Shown: piece after piece, positions 49,200 to 58,800 of the stretch | Position numbering within the stretch: the first letter of the stretch is position 1 | How the letters are laid out: each line of letters starts with the position of its first letter | Source of the DNA: an uncultured Bacteroidia bacterium | GTDB taxonomy: Bacteria > Bacteroidota > Bacteroidia > Bacteroidales > F082 | Length of the DNA stretch: 64,000 nt | Direction of reading: 5' to 3' | Assembly (NCBI GenBank): GCA_902800965.1 | Contig: CADCGK010000001.1 | Coordinates: forward strand, 1-64,000 | Made by a program: the position numbers and the translations under genes | Notes under the pieces: model-generated | Seen by the model: the letters and a program-made list of their open reading frames with translations, nothing else | The model's database searches: none | What the model was told of the DNA's origin: nothing

Positions 49200-50183
49200 T
49201 CACCTCGACTTCGTAATTATCATCACCACACCATCGTACTGAACCTCTTCTTTCAATCCTCTGCATTTCAGCACATAATAATAGGTTCCGTCAGAAAGGC
49301 CGCCACCATCCCAATCATTTTGATAATCAGTGGAATGATAGACGATGCGGCCCCAACGGTTCATCACCATAAGTTCAGCCGATTTGTAATAATCGGTAAG
49401 CGGTCTCTCGTCAGGGTTGTTTCCTTTGATGTCACGGCTGCCTCCATTATCTCCCGGGCTGTCATGGCCAGTTGACAAGGTGATCACAAAGGTATCGTTG
49501 AAACCGTCACCATTAGGTGTAAACACACTTGGGATCTTCAACTTGACAGGGTTGACATAGATATCTTTAATAAATACCGTGTCGCATCCAAAATCATCAT
49601 AAACCGTCAAGGTGGCATGGTGAGAACCTGCTTCAACATAGGTAAAAACGGGACGTTCATTCGTTGATGTCAAACCATGCTCAAAAGTCCAGAAGAAATG
49701 GTCGATATCGATGTCACTTGAAAGATTCTCGAACGAGAAAGTGGCGTCAGGGTTTTGCAAAAACACCGTATCGCCCGGATCACAATAAATCTCGATCACC
49801 GGCGCAGGATATGCCTTAGTAAAAATGCTGTCACGGACAACACAGCCATTGTTATCCCCCACAGTGACACGATACCAAGCGTATGCTTTCAATCCAATAG
49901 CCACTGAAGGATCAGTGGGAGCAATATGCATTGGACGTAGCTCCAACCAATGACCAGGAGTCCCCTCCTCCCAAAAATAGGAATAAGGGGCAACTCCATC
50001 AGTAACATTCACCTTAATTTGTGCAGTATTTCCGTTATCTTCTTCGCCGTTATTGCAGGTCAACCTCAGCTGCGAAATCTCGGTATGTATCTGGCAAGGG
50101 GCTTGAGCCTTCAGCCATGCCGTATTGACAAGCAAGAACAACATGAAAAGGAGAGACAATATACTTGAAAATGCTTTTTTCAT
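49200..50183 (-). CDS. Secreted PKD protein with T9SS type B (gliding motility-associated) C-terminal domain
   Basis: 327 residues. Signal peptide ending WLKAQA; a beta domain with APYSYFWEEGTPGHW (SprB-like repeat pattern); a PKD domain (about 150-213) with FSFENLSSD and FTYVEAGSHHATLTVYDDFG; then the type B sorting domain PSVFTPNGDGFNDTF and LMVMNRWGRIVYHSTDYQNDWDGG, ending IITKSR. Exported across the outer membrane by T9SS and probably kept at the surface. A short member of a family that is often much longer. Confidence 0.9.
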   Translation of the reverse strand: MKKAFSSILSLLFMLFLLVNTAWLKAQAPCQIHTEISQLRLTCNNGEEDNGNTAQIKVNVTDGVAPYSYFWEEGTPGHWLELRPMHIAPTDPSVAIGLKAYAWYRVTVGDNNGCVVRDSIFTKAYPAPVIEIYCDPGDTVFLQNPDATFSFENLSSDIDIDHFFWTFEHGLTSTNERPVFTYVEAGSHHATLTVYDDFGCDTVFIKDIYVNPVKLKIPSVFTPNGDGFNDTFVITLSTGHDSPGDNGGSRDIKGNNPDERPLTDYYKSAELMVMNRWGRIVYHSTDYQNDWDGGGLSDGTYYYVLKCRGLKEEVQYDGVVMIITKSR

Positions 50184-50209
50184 GGATGATCCTTATTTCA
50201 ATAAGATTG

Positions 50210-50217
50210 CAAAGATA
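50210..50217 (-). promoter_or_regulatory. -7 box for the T9SS type B gene
   Basis: TATCTTTG on the minus strand, 26 bp before the start codon. Confidence 0.6.
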
Positions 50218-50250
50218 ACACTTTTTTGTCAGTCCAATAAACAAAAATCG

Positions 50251-50258
50251 TAAATTTG
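50251..50258 (+). promoter_or_regulatory. -7 box for hutU
   Basis: TAAATTTG, 45 bp before the hutU ATG. The leader between them is AT-rich with a TTTAAATC-like repeat similar to the one before atpE. Confidence 0.5.
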
Positions 50259-50303
50259 CGACTTAAAACGTTCTTGAATCTTTAAATTTTTAAATCTTTA
50301 AAT

Positions 50304-52304
50304 ATGATCGAATATAACGATTTCCAAAAAGAGATCCTCGCCGGCATCCCCGATGAGTTACCCGAAGTGAAGCCATACGACACCACCATCAACCACGCTC
50401 CGAAGCGCAAAGATATCCTGACGAAGGCAGAGAAGAAGCTTGCCATCCGCAATGCGCTGCGTTACTTCCCCGAAAAGTGGCATGCCACCTTGGCACCAGA
50501 GTTTGCCGAGGAGCTGGAGAAATATGGCCGTATCTATATGTACCGCTTCCGTCCCTCCTATAAGATGTACGCCCGTCCGATCGAGGAATACCCCGCCCTA
50601 TGCCAACAGGCTGCGGCCATCATGCTGATGATCCAGAACAACCTCGACCCCGCTGTGGCGCAACACCCACACGAGCTGATCATCTACGGTGGCAACGGCG
50701 CCATCTTCCAGAACTGGGCACAGTACCGTCTGGTGATGCAATACCTCGCCAACATGACCGATGAGCAGACCTTGGCCATGTACAGCGGTCACCCCATGGG
50801 ATTGTTCCCATCGCACAAAGACGCCCCTCGCGTGGTGGTCACCAACGGCATGATGATTCCCAATTACAGCAAACCCGACGATTGGGAGCGTTACAACGCC
50901 CTTGGCGTGACGCAATACGGCCAGATGACCGCCGGCTCCTACATGTATATCGGCCCACAAGGCATCGTCCACGGCACCACCATCACCGTGTTGAATGCTG
51001 CTCGAAAACACGGTGGCAGCACCGCTGGCAAACTATTCATTACCGCCGGTCTCGGTGGCATGAGCGGCGCCCAGCCTAAGGCTGGTAACATCGCTGGTGT
51101 GGTGAGTATCACCGCTGAGATCAACCCCGCTGCCACCCAAAAACGTTACGACCAAGGTTGGGTGGACGAGGTCTATGACAACATCGAAGAGCTCTTCAAG
51201 CATGTCAACGAAAGCCTCGCCAAGAAAGAAGCCCGTTCGTACGCCTACCAAGGCAACGTGGTGGATCTTTGGGAATACGCCGCCGAACACGACATCCATG
51301 TGGATCTCGGCTCCGACCAGACCTCTCTCCACAACCCGTGGGCAGGCGGCTATTATCCCGTCGGACAATCGTTCGAGGAATCCAAGACCATGATGGCCGA
51401 GAACCCTGAGCTCTTTAAGGAAAAAGTACAGGCTTCATTGCGCCGTCACGTGGCCGCCATCAACAAGCTCACCGCCAAAGGCATGTACTTCTTCGACTAC
51501 GGCAATGCCTTCCTCTTGCAGTCTTCACGCGCTGGCGCCGACATCATGAAAGAAGACGGCACCTTCCGTTATCCTTCTTACGTGCAGGATATCATGGGTC
51601 CCATGTGCTTCGACTATGGCTTCGGTCCTTTCCGCTGGGTCTGCGCTTCTGGCAAGCCTGAGGACCTCGCCGTCACCGACGACATCGCCTGTAACGTACT
51701 CGAAGAGATCGCCCGCACGGCTCCTGCCGAGATCCAACAGCAGATGCGCGACAACATTCAATGGATCCGCGGTGCCCAAGCCAACCACCTCGTGGTCGGC
51801 TCACAGGCACGTATCCTTTACGCCGACTGCGAAGGCCGCACCAAGATCGCTGCCGAGTTCAACAAGGCCATCGCTGATGGCCGTCTGAGCGGTCCCGTCG
51901 TCCTCGGCCGTGACCACCATGATGTGTCAGGCACTGACAGCCCGTTCCGTGAGACCTCCAACATCTACGACGGTTCAAGCTTCACCGCCGACATGGCTGT
52001 GCAGAATGTCATCGGCGATGGTTTCCGCGGTGCCACCTGGGTCTCCATCCACAACGGTGGCGGCGTAGGCTGGGGCGAAGTCATCAACGGCGGCTTTGGC
52101 ATGGTCCTCGACGGCACTCCCGAGGCTGACCGCCGACTCCACTGCATGTTGCATTGGGATGTCAACAACGGCATCGCCCGCCGCAACTGGGCACGCAACG
52201 AAGGCGCCACCTTCGCCATCAAACGCGCCATGGAGCGTGAGCCCAAACTCAGAGTCACCATGCCGAATCTGGTAAAAGATGAGATTTTAGAAGGACTATT
52301 TTAA
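50304..52304 (+). CDS. hutU: Urocanate hydratase
   Basis: Second step of histidine breakdown: urocanate to imidazolone propionate, with tightly bound NAD+. 666 residues, the long form found in Bacteroidetes and some other groups (the Pseudomonas-type enzyme is about 557). The NAD-site signature region FITAGLGGMSGAQPKA is intact, as are YGGNGAIFQNW and the C-terminal HNGGGVGWGE. The other hut genes are not in the window, so it is either split from them or transcribed alone. Confidence 0.95.
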   Translation: MIEYNDFQKEILAGIPDELPEVKPYDTTINHAPKRKDILTKAEKKLAIRNALRYFPEKWHATLAPEFAEELEKYGRIYMYRFRPSYKMYARPIEEYPALCQQAAAIMLMIQNNLDPAVAQHPHELIIYGGNGAIFQNWAQYRLVMQYLANMTDEQTLAMYSGHPMGLFPSHKDAPRVVVTNGMMIPNYSKPDDWERYNALGVTQYGQMTAGSYMYIGPQGIVHGTTITVLNAARKHGGSTAGKLFITAGLGGMSGAQPKAGNIAGVVSITAEINPAATQKRYDQGWVDEVYDNIEELFKHVNESLAKKEARSYAYQGNVVDLWEYAAEHDIHVDLGSDQTSLHNPWAGGYYPVGQSFEESKTMMAENPELFKEKVQASLRRHVAAINKLTAKGMYFFDYGNAFLLQSSRAGADIMKEDGTFRYPSYVQDIMGPMCFDYGFGPFRWVCASGKPEDLAVTDDIACNVLEEIARTAPAEIQQQMRDNIQWIRGAQANHLVVGSQARILYADCEGRTKIAAEFNKAIADGRLSGPVVLGRDHHDVSGTDSPFRETSNIYDGSSFTADMAVQNVIGDGFRGATWVSIHNGGGVGWGEVINGGFGMVLDGTPEADRRLHCMLHWDVNNGIARRNWARNEGATFAIKRAMEREPKLRVTMPNLVKDEILEGLF

Positions 52305-52336
52305 ATTCAAATTATTAACCATAAAAATTACAAACT

Positions 52337-52696
52337 ATGAAGAAAGTTATTTTCTCGATGATTGCAGTAGTCATCATGGCCTTTGCATTTGTTTCCTGCG
52401 GCAATAATGGCAATGGCGGCAACAAAGGCGACGCAAAAGAACAAGGTCTCGTCGGTAACTGGTATTACAACGACAACACCTACTACACCTTCAATGAAGA
52501 CGGCACAGGTCTTTACATGGCTTATGGAGTTTTGGTCGGCAACTTCACCTACTCTACGAGTGATGGCAAACTTACCCTCAACTACGAAGATTACACCGTT
52601 CCTACCGTATTTAATTACAAAGTGGAAGGCAAGACCCTGACCATTCTTTCCGGCGAAGGCAACATCGGCAGCGACACGGAATACAAGCGCAAATAA
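52337..52696 (+). CDS. Small lipoprotein with a lipocalin-like domain
   Basis: 119 residues. Lipobox FVSC (cysteine about residue 21), a Gly/Asn-rich linker, then LVGNWYYNDNTYYTFNEDGTG, the usual start of small beta-barrel lipoproteins of the lipocalin-like/DUF5640 type. Role unknown. The stop region carries a 10-base direct repeat (AAATAAGCGC, two and a half copies) that restarts the stop codon. Confidence 0.75.
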   Translation: MKKVIFSMIAVVIMAFAFVSCGNNGNGGNKGDAKEQGLVGNWYYNDNTYYTFNEDGTGLYMAYGVLVGNFTYSTSDGKLTLNYEDYTVPTVFNYKVEGKTLTILSGEGNIGSDTEYKRK

Positions 52697-52720
52697 GCGC
52701 AAATAAGCGTATTGTAATAC

Positions 52721-52747
52721 AAGGGCGCACCAAACGATGCGCCCTTT
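52721..52747. terminator. Terminator between the lipoprotein gene and the Gtr-like cassette
   Basis: AAGGGCGCA pairs with TGCGCCCTT around CCAAACGA; T-run on the plus side. It also lies at the end of the minus-strand gene. Confidence 0.8.
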
Positions 52748-52749
52748 AT

Positions 52750-54354
52750 TTATTTTTTGAACTCACAACTGACACTTTTCAAATTATCAGCGTCATCCCT
52801 GTCAAAATAAAACGGATAATATCCGTATCCTTCAAAACAATAACTAGGCCCCTCTCTTTCAAAAACGATCGGCTCCTGTCTACCACAGTCAATGGTAAAG
52901 ACGACATGGCCACCTTCAACTTGCAAACGTTCTTCTTCAATCCTCATCACTAAAACGACCACGTTCTTAGGAACATCAACATCGTCTGCATAATAATCGT
53001 ATGCAACAAAAACATTTTCCAAAGGAGGATCCTGGTCATAGTACTTATCGAGACAATAGTAAGGATATACACACACAGTATCCAAATCCAGTTCATCAGC
53101 CACAGCCTTGAATGTATTCGTATAAAAAACAGGAGCGTATGCCATGCGATGAGACGAAAGCATATTGTCCAAAGCCACAAAACCACCTGAATCCAAAATC
53201 TGGCTCAGCGATACATCATTATTCTTACGCTGCTTATTGGTTTCAATCGCAGCAAACGTAGCATCCGCCAAAAATCCAGCAAACAACAACACTGTCACAA
53301 CTTTTCTGACAATGGATAAATTGAAACGGTGCGATCTGTCAACAAACCTGTTTTTTATCACACTTGCATTATCATAAAGGAATTTCAAAACAAGGACAAG
53401 CGGTAAGGCCTCTGGGAAAAACAAAGCACGCTTAATGGGTCTGAAAACCACGCTGAAAGCAATAACACTCCATCCCAATGACAACAATAAAACAGCATTG
53501 TCCTTTGCCCATTTCTTCACCACTTCTCTTTCCTTTACCCATCCCAAAACAAAAACAGCAAGAAACACCCATAAAGCCTTATACTTCATTATTTCCCAAA
53601 GAGGATTACGCAACAAATCCCCCACCCCAAAAAGGGAGGCACAACTAGAATCAAATCCCGCTCTACGGAGACTCCCGGGAGCAAACAACAAAATCATCGA
53701 TCCTAAAATAAATCCAACCACAAATGGAATCGCATTGCCTTTAAGTTTTTTGAAATTGAATGCATAATAAACCACCAATGCGCCACTAATTGAAGCTGCG
53801 GTGATGTATTCTGAAGCGGCCAAGAAGGACAAAACAAACAACCCTATTTTCTCTTTAACACCAAAATCTTCATCCTTATACTTTTGATAAGCCAACAGGA
53901 AAAGAAAAGAAAATGTATTTGCCCACAAATAGGTCGTTGATCCTGCTATCCAAAACAAAGTACTCTTTGGGACTGGACACAAAAACCAGAACAATAGAGT
54001 AAACAATAAAAGACGCGAAGCGAAACCAGCTTTAGCATCTTTTACCAGCTTACTACATGTCACGATAAACAAAACGAAAAACAATGTATTCACAATGGCA
54101 TACCAAATCCGGTGGCCTCCAAGCACCCCACTAAACAAATACTGACAAGCCACCGAAAACAGGCGTCCACCACTATGAAAATAAAACCATCCAGTATGCT
54201 TAACTAATTCGACCATGGAAGAAACAGCACCGTTCATCCAATAATCATCACCCATCATAAAGCCTAACATTGAGATGACGAAAAATGCGATTACAATAAA
54301 TAAAACCGCAACATTACCAAGCCATGAAATAGTTTTTGTTTTACGCATGTTCAA
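52750..54354 (-). CDS. Polytopic membrane protein, third gene of a Gtr-like cassette (DUF6056-like)
   Basis: 534 residues with about ten membrane helices up to residue 385 and a soluble C-terminal domain of about 140 residues. The first extracytoplasmic loop has GDDYWMNGAV, an acidic pair of the kind used as catalytic or metal site in GT-C glycosyltransferases, and GGRLFSVACQYLFSG follows. It resembles the DUF6056 family by memory. In O-antigen gtr operons the third gene is a polytopic transferase that differs between strains and puts the sugar on the polymer; the order here fits. Codon use is AT-rich relative to hutU and mfd. Confidence 0.7.
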   Translation of the reverse strand: MNMRKTKTISWLGNVAVLFIVIAFFVISMLGFMMGDDYWMNGAVSSMVELVKHTGWFYFHSGGRLFSVACQYLFSGVLGGHRIWYAIVNTLFFVLFIVTCSKLVKDAKAGFASRLLLFTLLFWFLCPVPKSTLFWIAGSTTYLWANTFSFLFLLAYQKYKDEDFGVKEKIGLFVLSFLAASEYITAASISGALVVYYAFNFKKLKGNAIPFVVGFILGSMILLFAPGSLRRAGFDSSCASLFGVGDLLRNPLWEIMKYKALWVFLAVFVLGWVKEREVVKKWAKDNAVLLLSLGWSVIAFSVVFRPIKRALFFPEALPLVLVLKFLYDNASVIKNRFVDRSHRFNLSIVRKVVTVLLFAGFLADATFAAIETNKQRKNNDVSLSQILDSGGFVALDNMLSSHRMAYAPVFYTNTFKAVADELDLDTVCVYPYYCLDKYYDQDPPLENVFVAYDYYADDVDVPKNVVVLVMRIEEERLQVEGGHVVFTIDCGRQEPIVFEREGPSYCFEGYGYYPFYFDRDDADNLKSVSCEFKK

Positions 54355-54384
54355 TCTATTATCTCTTAAGAAAACTATTTGTAT

Positions 54385-55317
54385 TTAAATTTGCTTCTCT
54401 ATAAAATAACGCGGACGCCTTTTAACTTCCTTGTATATTTTACCGATATACTCCCCAACTACACCGATGGAAAACAAGAGCAAGCCTCCCAAAAACCAGA
54501 CAGAGAACAGTAGAGAGGCCCAACCCGGAATGGTATGCCCGCGAAAATAAGCAACCAATACATAGATCATTTCAGCGATAGAGATGCCCAAACAGATCAA
54601 CCCTATCAATGTGATAATTCTCAATGGCCGAACCGAAAACGAAGTGATGCCATCCATCGCAAATGCGACCATTTTATTGGTAGTATATTTTGATTCTCCT
54701 GCAAATCTTTCATTACAGTCAAAATACACATTGGTTTCCTTGAACCCCACTAGCCTCACCATCCCACGGAGAAACAGATTCCTCTCAGGAAACTCCAACA
54801 AGGCTTGCAAAGCATTCTTCCCCAACAGCCTAAAATCAGCATGATTGGGTATAAGATCCACTCCCATCTTGTGCATTAGTCTGTAAAAGGACAGCGCCGT
54901 TCTCTTTTTAAAACCAGAGTCAGTGGACCTGGTATTACGGACTCCATACACAACTTCATATCCGTCCTGATAGGCCAACACCATATCCCGAATTTTATTA
55001 ATATCATGCTGCAAGTCAGCATCGATCGTCACCACAGCGTCGCACTTGCCTGCAGACTGTTCCATTCCTGCCCACAGCGCATTTTGATGACCAACATTGT
55101 GCGATAACTTCAAGCCGTGGACGTATGCACTCATGCCCTGCAGTTCCTCTATGACTTCCCATGTTTTGTCATTGCTGCCATCATCAACAAAAAATATAAT
55201 GCATTCTGACAACAATTCTTCGTTGATCATTGTCTCAACAAGTTCTGTTAACTGACGGCTGGTTTCGCGAAGGACTTCCTCTTCATTAAAGCATGGTATG
55301 ACAATATTCAGTTTCAT
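54385..55317 (-). CDS. GtrB/DPM1-like family 2 glycosyltransferase
   Basis: 310 residues. N-terminal GT-A domain with IVIPCFNEEEVLRETS, FFVDDGSNDKTWEV and TIDADLQHD (the metal-binding DxD), then two C-terminal membrane helices (about 228-250 and 265-290) and a basic tail. Such enzymes move a sugar from a nucleotide donor to undecaprenyl phosphate. It lies between the GtrA gene (4-base overlap) and the polytopic protein gene. Confidence 0.92.
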   Translation of the reverse strand: MKLNIVIPCFNEEEVLRETSRQLTELVETMINEELLSECIIFFVDDGSNDKTWEVIEELQGMSAYVHGLKLSHNVGHQNALWAGMEQSAGKCDAVVTIDADLQHDINKIRDMVLAYQDGYEVVYGVRNTRSTDSGFKKRTALSFYRLMHKMGVDLIPNHADFRLLGKNALQALLEFPERNLFLRGMVRLVGFKETNVYFDCNERFAGESKYTTNKMVAFAMDGITSFSVRPLRIITLIGLICLGISIAEMIYVLVAYFRGHTIPGWASLLFSVWFLGGLLLFSIGVVGEYIGKIYKEVKRRPRYFIEKQI

Positions 55318-55730
55318 TCTTCTTGATTTTTGAATCGTTTTGACTTAAACACAAACCTAACAAGCAGAAAATTAATGGGGACAACCACGGCATACACAAA
55401 CAGCGGCGCGATTGTTTCAGATGCTCCCAACGCAAGGAACAGATTCAGGAAAAGTATATGCAGTAGATAATTGACGAGGTGTGAAAGGGCAAAACCGACT
55501 CCCTTCTTGAAGGACAATCCGCTCTTGAATGTGAAATGCGCTGTCAAATACAGGTTTACAAACCACGAAACCACATAGCCGATCGTGTAGGCAACATTAA
55601 CATTGATATACAGATTGAGAAGATAGTATATGCCGTAATGTATGACTGTGGCAATCAGACCAACGATGGCAAATCTGACAAACTCCCTAACCTTTGGGGA
55701 GTCATACAATCGCTTGAACATTCCAGCCAT
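55314..55730 (-). CDS. GtrA family membrane protein (putative lipid-linked sugar flippase)
   Basis: 138 residues, four membrane helices. Begins EFVRFAIVGLIATVIHYGIY, the family signature, and ends with a basic tail KSKRFKNQEE. Proposed to flip undecaprenyl-phosphate-linked sugar to the periplasm. First gene of the three-gene cassette. Confidence 0.92.
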   Translation of the reverse strand: MAGMFKRLYDSPKVREFVRFAIVGLIATVIHYGIYYLLNLYINVNVAYTIGYVVSWFVNLYLTAHFTFKSGLSFKKGVGFALSHLVNYLLHILFLNLFLALGASETIAPLFVYAVVVPINFLLVRFVFKSKRFKNQEE

Positions 55731-55735
55731 GATTG

Positions 55736-55743
55736 CAAAGATA
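55736..55743 (-). promoter_or_regulatory. -7 box for the Gtr-like cassette
   Basis: TATCTTTG on the minus strand, 5 bp before the GtrA start; another probable leaderless transcript. Confidence 0.6.
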
Positions 55744-55786
55744 CGTTTTTTTTGATTGAGAAGACCATAACGGGCGTTTTTTGAGT

Positions 55787-55794
55787 TATCTTTG
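55787..55794 (+). promoter_or_regulatory. -7 box for mfd
   Basis: TATCTTTG, 9 bp before the mfd ATG at 55804. Confidence 0.6.
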
Positions 55795-55803
55795 CGGCCT
55801 CAA

Positions 55804-58800
55804 ATGGAATCGAACAACAAACACCTTCTTTATTCCGGCCTTGTAGGCTCAGCCAAGGCCTTCGCCGTAGAAGAGCACTTCCGCCAAAACGGCGGACAGC
55901 ATCTTGTGATTTGCGCCTCAAAAGAGGACGCAGCCTATTTCTATAACGACCTCGAAGCCCTCTTCGGGGAACGAGAGATGGACTACAGCAAGAAGCAGAT
56001 CCTCTTCTACCCCACCTCCTACAAACGCCCCTACGAGCCCGAACGGCCCGACAATACCTATATCCTCTCGCGCACCGAAGTGCTGCAACGTATCTCCACC
56101 AGCGAGCGTCGCACGGTCATCGTGAGCTATCCCGAAGCCTTGAGCGAAAAGGTCTTCACTAGAAAACTGCTCGCCAAGAACACCTTCAAGGTGAAACAAG
56201 GCGACAAGATCAACCTCGATTTCCTTACCGACCTGCTCTACGAATACGGCTTTGAGAATGTGGATTTTGTGGTGGAGCCGGGACAGTTCGCCATCCGTGG
56301 CGGCATCATCGACGTGTATTCCTTCGCCAACGACAACCCCTATCGTATTGAGTTTTTCGGCGACGAAGTGGACAGCATCCGCAGCTTCGACATTGCCAGC
56401 CAACTCTCCATCGAACGCTTCAACAACATCGTGCTGCTGCCCAACATGCAGCAACAGGCCTTTATCGAGGAACGCGAGTCGATACTGGAATACCTGCCCA
56501 ATGCCACTACCATCTGGATCGAGCAGATGAATTTCTTCGCCTCGCAAATCGACAAGGAATACGAGCGGGCGGTGGAAGCGTGGGAGAAAATGACAGCATC
56601 CGCCATGGCGGATGCTAGCTCTGTAGAAAACGCCCCTTATTCTACCTCATCCCCATCTGGGGATGAAAGGCCATCACCTAGGAAACTGTTTGCGAGGTCC
56701 GAGGAATTGATACAGCAATTATGGGAGCATCCAACGATAGAATTCAGCAATTCCGGCAATGTAGCATCCCTCCGGGATGCAAATATGGATGGGGATGGTT
56801 CGGCTACAGAGCTATCATCCCCTAACGGGGATGCCGTTTTCCACACGACTCCCCAGCCTGTTTTCAACAAGAACTTCAACCTCCTGATTGAAAACATCAA
56901 TGACTATAAAGAGAAGGGGTACCGCATTGTCCTCTATTCGGAGAGCTCCAAACAGCTGGACCGCATCCAGGCCATCCTGAACGACATCCAGCATCACGAT
57001 GAGCTGCATAGCGATTTCGAGCGGAAGCTCATCGCCATCCATGCTGGCTTCATCGACCACGACAAGAAGGTGTGTTGTTATACCGACCACCAGATCTTCG
57101 AGCGTTACCACCGCTACCACCTGCGCGACAACTTCAGCACCAAACAAGCCATCACTCTCAAGGACCTCTACGACCTGAAACCAGGCGACTACGTGACCCA
57201 TATCGACCACGGCATCGGACGTTTCGAGGGACTGATGACCATCGAGTTGCACGGCAAAGAGCAAGAGGTGCTGCGTATCACCTATAACCACGGCGACACG
57301 CTCTATATCAGCGTCCACTCGCTCCACCAGATTGCCAAATACAGCTCCAAAGACGGCGCCGAGCCTTCGTTGAGCACCTTAGGCTCCAATGCATGGAACC
57401 GCTTGAAGTCCAAGACCAAGAGCAAGGTCAAGGACATCGCCCGCGAACTCATCAAGCTTTATGCGGAGCGCAAACGCAGCAAAGGCTTCCAATTCGCCCC
57501 CGACAGCTACCTGCAGACGGAACTTGAGGCCTCCTTCCTCTACGAGGACACCCCCGACCAACTCAAGGCCACCAACGACGTGAAACGCGACATGGAATCA
57601 GAGAGTCCCATGGACCGCCTCGTCTGTGGCGACGTGGGCTTCGGCAAGACCGAGGTGGCCATCCGCGCCGCCTTCAAAGCCGCCACCGACAGCAAGCAAG
57701 TGGCCGTTCTTGTGCCTACCACCGTGCTCGCCTTGCAGCACTACCAGACCTTCAAGAACCGTTTGGACGGCTTCCCTGTCAACATCGAATACCTCAACCG
57801 TTTCAAGACGGCCAAACAGCAGAAGGAAATCTTGAAAAAGCTGGAAGAAGGCCATATCGACATCATCATCGGAACGCATCGACTCACTGGTAAAGACGTC
57901 AAATTCAAGGATCTCGGCCTGCTCATCATCGATGAGGAACAGAAGTTCGGCGTCGCCGTGAAAGAGAAACTCAAGGAGATGAAGGCCAATGTCGATACCC
58001 TCACCTTGACCGCTACGCCGATTCCTCGTACTTTGCAGTTCTCGATGATGGGTGCCCGCGACCTCAGTGTGATCAACACCCCGCCGCCCAACCGATACCC
58101 TGTGCAAACCGAGCTCCGTGCCTTCGACGGCGATTTGATCCGCGAAGCCATTATGTTCGAAATGTCACGCAACGGACAGGTGTTCTTTATCCATAACCGT
58201 GTGCAGAACATCATGGATGTGCACGACATGATCATGAGTTACGTTCCCGGATGCCGTGTCGCTGTGGCCCACGGCCAGATGGAAGGCTCGAAACTCGAGG
58301 AAATCATGCTCGACTTCATCGGCGGCGAATACGATGTGCTGCTCTGCACCACCATTGTTGAGTCAGGTCTCGACATCCCCAACGCCAACACCATCATCGT
58401 CAACGACGCCCACCGCTTCGGACTCAGCGACCTACACCAGCTGCGTGGCCGTGTGGGACGTTCCAACAAGAAGGCCTTCTGCTACCTGCTGACGCCACCT
58501 TTGAACACCCTTACCGAGGAAGCCCAGAAACGTCTCCGTGCTTTGGAAGAGTTCTCCGACCTCGGTAGCGGCATCAACATCGCTATGCGCGACCTCGACA
58601 TCCGCGGTGCAGGCAACCTCCTCGGCGCCGAGCAGAGCGGCTTCATCAACGACATCGGCTTCGAAACCTACCATAAGATTCTTGACGAGGCCATCGCCGA
58701 ACTCAAGGAGAACGAATTCTCCGACCTCTTCGACAAGGAGACCGAGTTGGTCTATGTCACCGACTGCGCCATTGAGACCGACATGGAGGTGATGTTACCC

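Noticed and set aside
56593..56836. mfd as a pseudogene because of foreign inserts
   Set aside because: The frame stays open through both inserts and all helicase and TRCF motifs are intact.
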